Shown here: positions 9,101 to 16,839 of the stretch, in pieces | Position numbering within the stretch: the first letter of the stretch is position 1 | Layout of the letters: each line of letters starts with the position of its first letter | Assembly (NCBI RefSeq): GCF_000724625.1 | Contig: NZ_CP007139.1 | Span: forward strand, 3,162,001 to 3,226,000 | Length of the DNA: 64,000 bases | DNA from: Fimbriimonas ginsengisoli Gsoil 348 | GTDB taxonomy: Bacteria > Armatimonadota > Fimbriimonadia > Fimbriimonadales > Fimbriimonadaceae | Direction: 5' to 3' | Notes under the pieces: generated by a model | The model's database searches: none | Told to the model about the DNA's origin: nothing | The model's input: only the letters and a program-made list of their open reading frames with translations | Translations under genes and position numbers: made by a program

Positions 9101-10897
9101 ATGGACCAGTCTCGTATTCGTAACTTCTGCATCATCGCGCACATCGACCATGGCAAGTCGACGCTGGCCGACCGCCTTATCGAGCGGTGCGGCGCGATCC
9201 GCGGTACCGCGCAGGAGCAGATGCTCGACTCCATGGACATCGAGCGGGAGCGGGGGATCACCATCAAGATGGCGGCCGTCCGGCTGCTCTACACGGCAAA
9301 GGATGGCGAGACTTACCAGCTCAACCTGATCGACACGCCAGGCCACGTGGACTTCACCTACGAAGTCTCGCGAGCGCTTTTCGCTTGCGAAGGGGCGTTG
9401 TTGGTGGTCGACGCATCCCAGGGGGTCGAGGCGCAGACGATCGCCAACGCCAGCATGGCGATGAACCAGAACCTGGAGATCATCCCGGTCATCAACAAGA
9501 TCGACCTGCCACACGCGGACATCGCCCGCGCGAAAGAAGAGATCGAAAACGCGGTCGCGATCGACGCCACCGACGCGATCCCTTGCTCGGCAAAGTCCGG
9601 CATTGGCATCGACGATATTCTGGAGGCGATCGTGGCCCGTATCCCCGCCCCCGGGGGTGACCCGAACGGCCGGCTGCGGGCTCTGATCTACGACTCTCAC
9701 TTCGACGCTTACCAGGGCGCCGTCGCCTACGTTCGCGTGAAGGACGGTCGCGTCAAGAAGGGCGATCGAATCATGATGATGGCGACGGGCAATAAGTTCG
9801 ACGTCGACTCCACCGGACACTTCGGGCCGGGACTGACCGTGAACAAGGGGCTCGACACCGGCGACGTCGGCTTTATCACCGCCGCCATGAAGTCGATCGG
9901 CGACGCGCGGGTAGGCGACACGGTTACCAATGCCGACGACCCTGCCGATGTGGCGCTTCCGGGATACCGGAAGGCGCTGAGCATGGTTTTCTGCGGCCTT
10001 TATCCGAGCGATGGCGACCAGTATGTAAGCCTCCGCGATGCGATCGATAAGCTCAAGCTTAATGACGCAAGCTTGGACTTTGAGCCGGAAACTTCGGCGG
10101 CTCTTGGCTTTGGCTTCCGTTGTGGGTTCCTTGGTCTACTCCACATGGAGATCGCCAGGGAGCGCTTGGAGCGTGAATTTGCCCTCGACCTCATCCTCAC
10201 CGCACCCTCGGTGGATTACCGGTTGACGATGAAAAATGGGGAAGAGATCCACATCGCAAACCCGGCGGATTGGCCGGATCCGAACGACATCGCCAGCGTG
10301 GAGGAGCCGATGGTCACCGCGACGATCATGGTTCCGCAGGAATACGTAGGCGCCTGTATGACGCTTTGCCAGGAGCGGCGGGGAATCTACGTGAAGACGG
10401 AGTACCCGACGCCGCAACGGGTGATCCTCCACTATGTGCTTCCGCTGGGAGAAATCCTGCTCGACTTCTTCGACAAGCTCAAGTCCAGCACTCGAGGGTA
10501 TGCCTCATTCGATTACGATTTGTCGGACTATGCCCTTTCAAACTTGGTGAAAGTCGATATTCTGCTGAACGGCGATCCGGTGGACGCGTTGTCGTTCATC
10601 GTCCACAAGGATTTTGCCTACAATCGGGGCCGCGCGATGGTGGAGAGGCTCCGCCAGGTCGTTCCCCGTCAGCAATACGAGGTTCGCGTGCAAGCGGCGA
10701 TCGGGGCGAAGGTCATTGCGGCCGACACCATCAAGCCGTTCCGTAAGAACGTTATCGCCAAGTGTTACGGTGGAGACATTACACGTAAGCGGAAGCTTCT
10801 CGAGAAGCAGAAGGAAGGTAAGAAGCGGATGAAGCAGATCGGCTCGATCGAGCTTCCGCAGGAAGCGTTCCTCAGCGTCCTGAAGGTCGCCGACTAG
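9101..10897 (+). CDS. lepA: Elongation factor 4 (translation back-translocase LepA)
   Basis: A 598-residue GTPase, the normal length of Lep[13 protein letters not shown] (about 8-19) is the G1 P-loop, DTPGHVDF the G3 and NKIDLP the G4 motif; the C-terminal lysine-rich [17 protein letters not shown] tail is specific to LepA. It binds ribosomes and remobilises stalled or mis-translocated complexes. TAGAAT at 9069-9074 may be its promoter -10, giving a leader of about 20 bases. It ends 4 bases into the convergent GntR gene. Confidence 0.98.
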   Translation: MDQSRIRNFCIIAHIDHGKSTLADRLIERCGAIRGTAQEQMLDSMDIERERGITIKMAAVRLLYTAKDGETYQLNLIDTPGHVDFTYEVSRALFACEGALLVVDASQGVEAQTIANASMAMNQNLEIIPVINKIDLPHADIARAKEEIENAVAIDATDAIPCSAKSGIGIDDILEAIVARIPAPGGDPNGRLRALIYDSHFDAYQGAVAYVRVKDGRVKKGDRIMMMATGNKFDVDSTGHFGPGLTVNKGLDTGDVGFITAAMKSIGDARVGDTVTNADDPADVALPGYRKALSMVFCGLYPSDGDQYVSLRDAIDKLKLNDASLDFEPETSAALGFGFRCGFLGLLHMEIARERLEREFALDLILTAPSVDYRLTMKNGEEIHIANPADWPDPNDIASVEEPMVTATIMVPQEYVGACMTLCQERRGIYVKTEYPTPQRVILHYVLPLGEILLDFFDKLKSSTRGYASFDYDLSDYALSNLVKVDILLNGDPVDALSFIVHKDFAYNRGRAMVERLRQVVPRQQYEVRVQAAIGAKVIAADTIKPFRKNVIAKCYGGDITRKRKLLEKQKEGKKRMKQIGSIELPQEAFLSVLKVAD

Positions 10898-11847
10898 AGC
10901 CCAATCGGCGAAGGGAACGGCATACCGATGGCGTCCGATACCTGCGACCACGCCTGCTCGTCGATCTCGAAGTCGATCGGCGCTACCCGGGAGTGTTCGC
11001 GGAGGGCGGAATGGATGGAGCCCCAAAGCTCGGGCCGCAGCAAGATCAGAGAGCGGGGCGAGATGTGGCGGGCATCGAGAAGCCGGTGGATCTCTTCCTC
11101 GACATCGCTCACGATCTTAGGCCGAAGAGAAATCGAGCGGCCGCTCGCTTCTATATCGTTCATCAGCCCCACGATTTCTTCCTCGCTCGTATCGAGGAGC
11201 CAAGCCTCTCGGACGTCTACCCCGGAGGACTGAAATGTCTTCGGAGAAATTTCCAGCGGGACAGCTTCGATTCGAATCCCACGCTTTGCGAGCGGCTCAA
11301 GCCGGGGAAGGCTAGAAGCGGTCGTAAGGACCGTCTTCACGCTTCTTGGCAATGAACGAAAGTCGGAGCCGAGCTGTTCGAACGAATAGTGGCCGACCGG
11401 CACCTGCAGACGCTCGCGAATCTCGGATGCATGCTTGCCGGCTTGGATAACTGAGCTCTCGACGAAGACCGCTTCTGGGGAGCGCGCGTATTGTTGTTCT
11501 GCTAGTCGAGTTAGATAACGAAGGGCTCCCAGCACTGAGAGGTCTTCATGGACCTGGATTCGCTTGGAAACTTCCTCGTAAAGCCCTTCCATCAAGTATC
11601 GGTTGCGGCAGACGCGCTCCAGCGCTTGACCGCCCACGACTACATATCCGGATCGTGGTTTGGATTCCGCCATGCCCATCTCGGCAAGCTTTTGGTACGC
11701 CTTCAGCACCGTGAGCCGGCTCGCGCCCCACTCCGCCTCGGCGCGCCGAACGGACGGCAGAACCTGACCTTCGCGCCAGTGACCGGTCGCGATTTCGTAG
11801 AGCACATGGAGCAAAACTCCGTCGACAGTGTTGCGATTCACGAGCAT
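10894..11847 (-). CDS. GntR-family transcriptional regulator
   Basis: A 317-residue protein. Residues 1-75 are a GntR winged helix-turn-helix: [21 protein letters not shown] covers the recognition region, [22 protein letters not shown] the wing. The ~240-residue C-terminal part is neither an obvious FadR, UTRA nor aminotransferase domain, so the effector is unknown; a periplasmic-binding-like ligand domain is possible. Target is not evident, because the gene is convergent with lepA and divergent from the TetR efflux operon 118 bases away. Confidence 0.85.
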   Translation of the reverse strand: MLVNRNTVDGVLLHVLYEIATGHWREGQVLPSVRRAEAEWGASRLTVLKAYQKLAEMGMAESKPRSGYVVVGGQALERVCRNRYLMEGLYEEVSKRIQVHEDLSVLGALRYLTRLAEQQYARSPEAVFVESSVIQAGKHASEIRERLQVPVGHYSFEQLGSDFRSLPRSVKTVLTTASSLPRLEPLAKRGIRIEAVPLEISPKTFQSSGVDVREAWLLDTSEEEIVGLMNDIEASGRSISLRPKIVSDVEEEIHRLLDARHISPRSLILLRPELWGSIHSALREHSRVAPIDFEIDEQAWSQVSDAIGMPFPSPIGL

Positions 11848-11929
11848 GATTGTTCTATTCGGCTGGCCAGATGGCCGATCTTAACACGATTCTGACCTCG
11901 GCGGGAAGTCCCGCACTTGCACGAAATGT

Positions 11930-11958
11930 TTGACCGATCGGTCAATTTGGATTACAAT
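11930..11958 (+). promoter_or_regulatory. tetR-efflux promoter with embedded 16-bp operator
   Basis: TTGACC (11930-11935) and TACAAT (11953-11958) are separated by exactly 17 bases. The -35 box forms the left edge of the perfect palindrome TTGACCGATCGGTCAA (11930-11945), a shape typical of TetR operators. The -10 box lies 6 bases before the tetR ATG, so the transcript should begin at or next to the start codon. Autorepression by the encoded TetR is inferred. Confidence 0.8.
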
Positions 11959-11964
11959 ACATTC

Positions 11965-12540
11965 ATGCGGAAGCGGCTCGACGCAGATGCGACCCGGGAA
12001 GCGATCCTTACCGCCGCTCTAGAGAGCTTTAGCGAGCGCGGGTATGGCGCGACGTCGATTAGCCAGGTTGCGAGCCGGGCTAAGGTGACAAAGAGCCTGG
12101 TGCTTTACCACTTCGAGAGCAAGGAAACCCTGTGGCAGACGACCTTGGAAGCCCACGTCCGTCCGATGGTTCAATTGTTCTTGAAGTATGCGAATGGCGA
12201 TCCTTCGCTCTCCTTTAGAGACGTTATCAGAACGCGGTTCGACTTTATGAAGGCGAGTCCACATCTGTCGAGGCTAATGACCTGGCTCACTTTAGAATCG
12301 GCGCCGCTTCCGATCCCGATCGATCAAATCGCTCCGAGGGTTTTCGCCCGAGCAAAGGCAGAGTTACACGATTCGGGAGAGCCTGAGCTTGTCGCGGCAT
12401 TGGCCCTGGGAGCGGTCGATAGTTGGTTTCGTTATCGGTTGCTCCTCGAGCGGATGGCCCAAATACCGGCCGGTGATTCTTCGCTCGACGACCAGTACCT
12501 CGACCTCGTGCTCAAGCTCGTTCCGGAGGTGAAGCGATGA
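11965..12540 (+). CDS. TetR/AcrR-family repressor of adjacent efflux genes
   Basis: A 191-residue protein. Residues 8-55 form the TetR helix-turn-helix (AILTAALESFSERGYGATSI then TKSLVLYHFESKETLW). The C-terminal ligand domain is diverged. ATG 11965 is chosen because it starts the domain properly and lies at the predicted transcription start. ATGA overlap with the HlyD gene shows a single operon. The arrangement TetR-HlyD-ABC-2 resembles E. coli cecR-ybhGFSR, where the repressor senses drugs. Confidence 0.92.
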   Translation: MRKRLDADATREAILTAALESFSERGYGATSISQVASRAKVTKSLVLYHFESKETLWQTTLEAHVRPMVQLFLKYANGDPSLSFRDVIRTRFDFMKASPHLSRLMTWLTLESAPLPIPIDQIAPRVFARAKAELHDSGEPELVAALALGAVDSWFRYRLLLERMAQIPAGDSSLDDQYLDLVLKLVPEVKR

Positions 12541-13976
12541 AGCCACAAATGCTCGCGCCGATCGTCTTGCTGGCCGCGCTCGCGGTCGGCGGTTACTACC
12601 TGGATCGAAGCCGCGCGGAGCACCGAAACCTGATCTCCGGAACTTTTGAGAGCCAGCCGAGCCGGTTGGCGCCCAAAACGAGCGGCCGAGTGTCTCAGAT
12701 CCTTGTCCACGAAGGGGAGGCCGTAAAGGCAGGCCAGGTGCTGGTCAGGCTGACCGCTCCCGACACCGTACTCGATGCTAAGGCGGTCGCCGAACAAGCG
12801 AAGGGTTCGGAGGCCAAAAGCTCGGAAGCGCAGGCCGGGAGCCGCGCAGAGGAGATCAAGCGACAGATCGCCGCTGTCGCGGAGGCGGAGGCCGGCCTGG
12901 CAAAACTGAGGAGCGGCCCCCTTCCGCAGGAGATTGCGATTGCGGAGTCTCACCTGCAAAGCGCTCGGGCCAAATACCTCGAATTGAAGCGCGGCTCGCG
13001 TCCGGAACAGGTCCAACAGGCCCAAGCCGCCGCGAACCAGGCGGAAGCTCAGTTGGCGATCGTCCGCCGGGGACCGAATCCGGAAGAGCAACGCCAGCTA
13101 GAAGCAAAGCTCGCGGCGGCAGAGTCGGATCGGCGAACCGCCTCCCTCGAGTACGACCGGATGCGCTTCCTGGGCAAGGAAGGAGCGGTCGCTCAGCGTG
13201 ACGTCGACGCGGCTCGCAACCGGTTCGAGACCGCATCGGCCAACCGTGAAGCCGCATCGCAAGCGGTCAACCGGGCCTTGAAGGGGGCGCCGCCCGAGGA
13301 GCGACGGCAGGCGGAGGCGGCTTACCGCCAGGCCATTGCGCGCCTACGAGAGGTTCAGCATGGCTCGCGAGCGGAGGAGATTTCCGCGGCGGCCGCGGAA
13401 ATGAGAGCTCAGGAGGAGAACGTAGCGCTGCTTCGCCGAGGAAGCCGAACGGAAGACATCGCGGCCGCGCAAGCCCGGTTAGAAGCCGCGCAGGCAACCC
13501 TCGCGCAGCTTCGAGAGGGAAATCGGCCGGAGGAAGTGGCGCAAGCCCGGGCGGCGGCGCGAGCCGCACGAGCGCAGGCCGGAAGCGCCAAAGACAAGCT
13601 TCAAGAATTAGTGGTTCGCGCGCCGAAGGATGGGGTGGTCGAGCGTATTCTCGTAGCCGATGGTGATCTGGCCGGGAGCGCGATTCCGGTCGTCCAGTTC
13701 AGCGACCCGTCCGATATCTGGCTTCGGGTCTATGTGCCAGAGGCAAGTCTGGCCACAGTCCACCCAGGGGGCGCCGCGGTCCTAACCATCGACGGCATTC
13801 CCAGCTCGGTCGATGCGGTGGTCGAGAGCGTAGCGACCCAGGGTGAATTCACCCCCGCCAACCTTCAAACCACCGAGGAGAGGGGCAAGCAGGTTTTTGC
13901 CGTCCGCCTTCGGCTACGCCGGCCTGACTCTCGGGTCAAGGCCGGCATGGCGGCGACGGTTAGGCGGATCGGATGA
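12537..13976 (+). CDS. HlyD-family membrane fusion protein of ABC efflux pump (YbhG-like)
   Basis: A 479-residue periplasmic adaptor with one N-terminal membrane anchor (about 8-22), split biotinyl-lipoyl halves (RVSQILVHEGEAVKAGQVL near 51-69 and VRAPKDGVVERILVADGD near 360-377), and a very long coiled-coil hairpin between them. The hairpin shows G-x-x-x-E-E/Q/D turns at residues 101, 127, 153, 179 and again 250, 276, 302, 328, exactly 26 residues apart on both arms; the tip is around 212-220. This is longer than typical YbhG (about 330 residues). It should link the ABC permease to an outer-membrane channel. Confidence 0.92.
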   Translation: MKPQMLAPIVLLAALAVGGYYLDRSRAEHRNLISGTFESQPSRLAPKTSGRVSQILVHEGEAVKAGQVLVRLTAPDTVLDAKAVAEQAKGSEAKSSEAQAGSRAEEIKRQIAAVAEAEAGLAKLRSGPLPQEIAIAESHLQSARAKYLELKRGSRPEQVQQAQAAANQAEAQLAIVRRGPNPEEQRQLEAKLAAAESDRRTASLEYDRMRFLGKEGAVAQRDVDAARNRFETASANREAASQAVNRALKGAPPEERRQAEAAYRQAIARLREVQHGSRAEEISAAAAEMRAQEENVALLRRGSRTEDIAAAQARLEAAQATLAQLREGNRPEEVAQARAAARAARAQAGSAKDKLQELVVRAPKDGVVERILVADGDLAGSAIPVVQFSDPSDIWLRVYVPEASLATVHPGGAAVLTIDGIPSSVDAVVESVATQGEFTPANLQTTEERGKQVFAVRLRLRRPDSRVKAGMAATVRRIG

Positions 13977-13981
13977 AGCGC

Positions 13982-14392
13982 CTAACCCTGAAGCTTGGAG
14001 GCCATAGACCACGAGTGGCCGAACGAATCTTTGAGCTGCCCGTATCGGTCGCCCCAGAATTGGTCGGCGAGGGGAAACCCAACTTCCAGCCCCGCCGCGA
14101 CGGCTCTTTCCCAAGCCGCGTCGACATCCTCGACATACATGTGAAGGGTGACCGCGGTGCCGCCGATCTTCTTCGGACCGACAACGCCGTGCTCGGGAAA
14201 TTCGTCGTTGAGCATCAGCATCGAGTCACCGATTTTGAGCTGAGCATTCATCACCTTACCGTCGGGAGTATTGGCCAACGAGGTCACCTCGGCGCCAAAT
14301 GCGGCCTTGTAAAGCTCAATCGCGGCCTTGGCGTCGTCGACGACGATATACGGGGTCAGAGTGTGGAAGCCGGCGGGAATTCGAGAAGCCAT
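13982..14392 (-). CDS. VOC-family protein, PhnB-like
   Basis: A 136-residue protein of the PhnB-type glyoxalase superfamily: LTPYIVVDDAKAAIELYKAA at the N-terminus, LMLNDEFPE in the middle and DPFG-like KDSFGHSWSM at the C-terminus. It lies antisense, exactly between the HlyD and ABC ATPase genes, leaving 5 bases on one side and 17 on the other. TACGAT 6 bases before its ATG (14399-14404) suggests an independent leaderless promoter. Role unknown; antibiotic binding is one possibility in this context. Confidence 0.88.
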   Translation of the reverse strand: MASRIPAGFHTLTPYIVVDDAKAAIELYKAAFGAEVTSLANTPDGKVMNAQLKIGDSMLMLNDEFPEHGVVGPKKIGGTAVTLHMYVEDVDAAWERAVAAGLEVGFPLADQFWGDRYGQLKDSFGHSWSMASKLQG

Positions 14393-14409
14393 GGGGAGAT
14401 CGTAGCACG

Positions 14410-15348
14410 ATGAGCGCGATCGAACTAGAGGGGCTAACGCGACGGTTCGGGACGTTCACCGCCGTCGATCATCTTTCGTTCAAAGTCGAAAAGGGGTCGA
14501 TCTTCGGGTTCCTCGGGCCTAACGGAAGCGGCAAGAGCACCTGCATTCGAATGCTGTGTGGCCTCCTGCAGCCGACGGAGGGACGGGCGACCGTGAACGG
14601 ATTCGATGTCGCGAAGGATCCGGAGTCGGTCAAACGCTCGATCGGTTATATGAGCCAGTCGTTCAGTCTGTATCGCGACCTGACGGTCGGCGAGAACCTC
14701 GACTTCTTTGCCGGTATATACGGTCTTCGGGGCGCGAGGCTGGCGGATCGGAAGAAAGCGGTCATTGAACTGACGCAGTTGGGTCCGTACGTCGATCGGC
14801 AAAGTGGGCAGTTGTCGGGAGGATGGAAGCAGAGATTGGCCTTGGCGACGGCGCTCATCCACGAGCCCGAAGTGATCTTCCTAGACGAACCGACGGCGGG
14901 AATCGATCCGGTGGCTCGGCGCGAGCTATGGGATCTTCTCTTCGACCTCGCCGCAAGTGGAAAGACCCTGTTCGTCACGACCCACTACATGGACGAGGCG
15001 GAGCGCTGCAGCGATATCGCCTACATTTATCTGTCAAAGCTGATGGTAATCGGCACCCCTGCGGAGCTTAAGTCGCTGCCGGAAGTTTCGCCTCCGAACA
15101 CGAAGAGGGTTTCGGTGGCGGCGACCCCGCCAGCGGTCGGGCTTCGAGCGGCGCACAACATCGAGGGAATTTTGGATGCCACGCTCGTCGAGTCGGAGCT
15201 TCACCTCCTCGTTCCGGAGGCGATGACGAACGAAACGATCCTCGACGGGCTTCGTCAGCCGGGCCTTACGATTGGAGAAATCCGTGAGATCTCTCCTTCG
15301 CTCGAAGATGTCTTCGTGTCGTTAACCAGGAGGTTGGCCAAGGCGTGA
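14410..15348 (+). CDS. ABC transporter ATP-binding protein (drug efflux, YbhF-like half)
   Basis: A 312-residue ATPase. FLGPNGSGKST is Walker A, LSGGWKQRLALA the signature, VIFLDEPTAGID Walker B with the catalytic Glu, followed by TTHYMDEAE with the switch His. A C-terminal ~90-residue extension matches CcmA/NodI-like ATPases. ATG 14410 chosen because the domain starts there; no good ribosome site. The stop overlaps the permease start by 4 bases. E. coli YbhF carries two such domains; this protein has one. Confidence 0.95.
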   Translation: MSAIELEGLTRRFGTFTAVDHLSFKVEKGSIFGFLGPNGSGKSTCIRMLCGLLQPTEGRATVNGFDVAKDPESVKRSIGYMSQSFSLYRDLTVGENLDFFAGIYGLRGARLADRKKAVIELTQLGPYVDRQSGQLSGGWKQRLALATALIHEPEVIFLDEPTAGIDPVARRELWDLLFDLAASGKTLFVTTHYMDEAERCSDIAYIYLSKLMVIGTPAELKSLPEVSPPNTKRVSVAATPPAVGLRAAHNIEGILDATLVESELHLLVPEAMTNETILDGLRQPGLTIGEIREISPSLEDVFVSLTRRLAKA

Positions 15349-16421
15349 ACGGGTTTCTCTTCGTGGTGCGGAAAGAGGTGCTCCACTTACGGCGCGACGC
15401 CACGAGCTTGGTCATCGCCCTACTGCTTCCGCTGTTTCAGCTCCTCGTGTTCGGATTTGCCATCGACTTCGACGTGCGCCATATCGGTGCGGTCGTGGTG
15501 GATCAAGATCGATCCCGAGAGAGCCGGGCCTACATCGCTTCGCTGCGGAATACGCAGTATCTCGATCCCGACACGGAGGTAGCGACCGCCGAGGAGGCGG
15601 CCAAGCTCATTCAGAACGGGCGGGCGAGGGTCGCCGTAGTCATTCCGCCCAATTTCGGCCGGGAGGTGGCGGCGGGTCGCTCGCCGCAGGTGGGCGTACT
15701 GCTCGACGGGTCGGACAGCACGGTGTCGACCAGGGCGACCCTGGCGTTCTCGGCTCCGCCGCAGGCGGCGGTCGGCGGCCGCCCTCAGGCGCGGGTGCAG
15801 GTGCTTTTTAACCCGACCGGCCGCTCTCAAACTTCGATCATCCCCGGTCTGATCGGCGTGGTGATTCAAATCGTCGTCGTCTCTCTGACCAGCTCGAGCA
15901 TCGTGCGGGAGAAGGAGCTCGGCACGCTGGAGCAGCTCATGGTAAGCCCGATCGGGCGGCTCGGACTGATGCTGGGCAAGCTCGCCCCTTACGCGGTTCT
16001 GGCCATGTTCGAGTTCGGGGCGGTTCTGGGGGGCGCGTTTTTCTTGTTCGACGTGCGTGTAGTGGGGAGCCTGCCCGGCCTCATTGTGCTTGCCATACCG
16101 TTCGTTTTCGCCTCGTTGGCCCTCGGCTTGTTGATCAGCACGGTGGCCAAGACTCAGGCGCAGGCGCTCCAGTTGACCCTGTTGACGATGCTTCCGTCGA
16201 TTCTGATGTCCGGCTTCGTCTTTCCGCAGGAGACGATGCCGGGAATGCTATACATCGCCTCCCAAGCGATTCCCCTAACGCATTTCTTGCAGATACTGAG
16301 AGGCATCATCGTTCGCGGCTCGATGGTGGTCGAGCTTCTTCCAAGCACCCTCGCGCTTACCGCGATCGCCGTCGTGCTGGTTACGATCGCGACGACGCGG
16401 TTCAGGAAGTCGGTGGAATAG
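15345..16421 (+). CDS. ABC-2 type efflux permease (YbhR/S-like)
   Basis: A 358-residue membrane protein with GTG start overlapping the ATPase stop (GTGA). One N-terminal membrane helix (SLVIALLLPLFQLLVFGFAI), a ~150-residue periplasmic domain (DVRHIGAVVVDQDRS onward) and five C-terminal helices make the ABC2_membrane_3 layout. The EKELGTLEQLMVSP coupling helix is clear. Only one permease is encoded, so it would form a homodimer, unlike the YbhS/YbhR pair. Confidence 0.93.
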   Translation: MNGFLFVVRKEVLHLRRDATSLVIALLLPLFQLLVFGFAIDFDVRHIGAVVVDQDRSRESRAYIASLRNTQYLDPDTEVATAEEAAKLIQNGRARVAVVIPPNFGREVAAGRSPQVGVLLDGSDSTVSTRATLAFSAPPQAAVGGRPQARVQVLFNPTGRSQTSIIPGLIGVVIQIVVVSLTSSSIVREKELGTLEQLMVSPIGRLGLMLGKLAPYAVLAMFEFGAVLGGAFFLFDVRVVGSLPGLIVLAIPFVFASLALGLLISTVAKTQAQALQLTLLTMLPSILMSGFVFPQETMPGMLYIASQAIPLTHFLQILRGIIVRGSMVVELLPSTLALTAIAVVLVTIATTRFRKSVE

Positions 16422-16459
16422 CGTGGGCGTCATAATATGTGACTAACGGAGGCGCCGTA

Positions 16460-16741
16460 TTGAGCTTCGACATTCCAAGGTCTATTGAGCCGCAGATTGA
16501 GCAGTACGCCAAGGCGGAAAAGATTGGCACGACCGAAGCGGTGGTGCGTCTTATTAAAGCGGGCCTGCTTAGCCTTCCCGCATCGTCAGTTGCTAACGCG
16601 GCCGCGGAAGCCAATCATATCCCAGGTCTGACCGGCACGCCCATGAGCGACGAGGAAGCCGGCGTCATGGATGAAGTGGTTGAGTCTGCTATGCAATCTC
16701 GCAACCGGCAGCTAAACCTTGAAAACTGGCGCGAAGCCTAG
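16460..16741 (+). CDS. VapB-like antitoxin, apparently without its toxin
   Basis: A 93-residue protein closely related to the antitoxin at 21462 (LSFDIPRSIEPQIEQYA against MSFDLPASIERELEKYA). I chose TTG 16460 because GGAGG lies 7 bases upstream at 16447 and the paralogue starts at the same residue. The two loci share the upstream pattern CATAATAT...ACTAA.GGAGG. No PIN-domain gene follows. The last residues LNLENWREA resemble the C-terminus of the VapC at 21732 (IDLQNWREP), hinting that a deletion fused antitoxin to the toxin end. Confidence 0.7.
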   Translation: MSFDIPRSIEPQIEQYAKAEKIGTTEAVVRLIKAGLLSLPASSVANAAAEANHIPGLTGTPMSDEEAGVMDEVVESAMQSRNRQLNLENWREA

Positions 16742-16839
16742 AACCGGCAAAAGTCGGCGGGCGGTAAAGTCACTGACGCCAGTGAACCTTAGATGCGCGT
16801 TGGGTTAACGCGTTTAGGTTAGACTTGGCAGGCGGAAAA

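Noticed and set aside
8957-9820. Long leftward frame continuous with the GNAT gene
   Set aside because: It lies antisense to the well-supported lepA gene, has shadow-like composition, and only the last 94 residues match an acetyltransferase.
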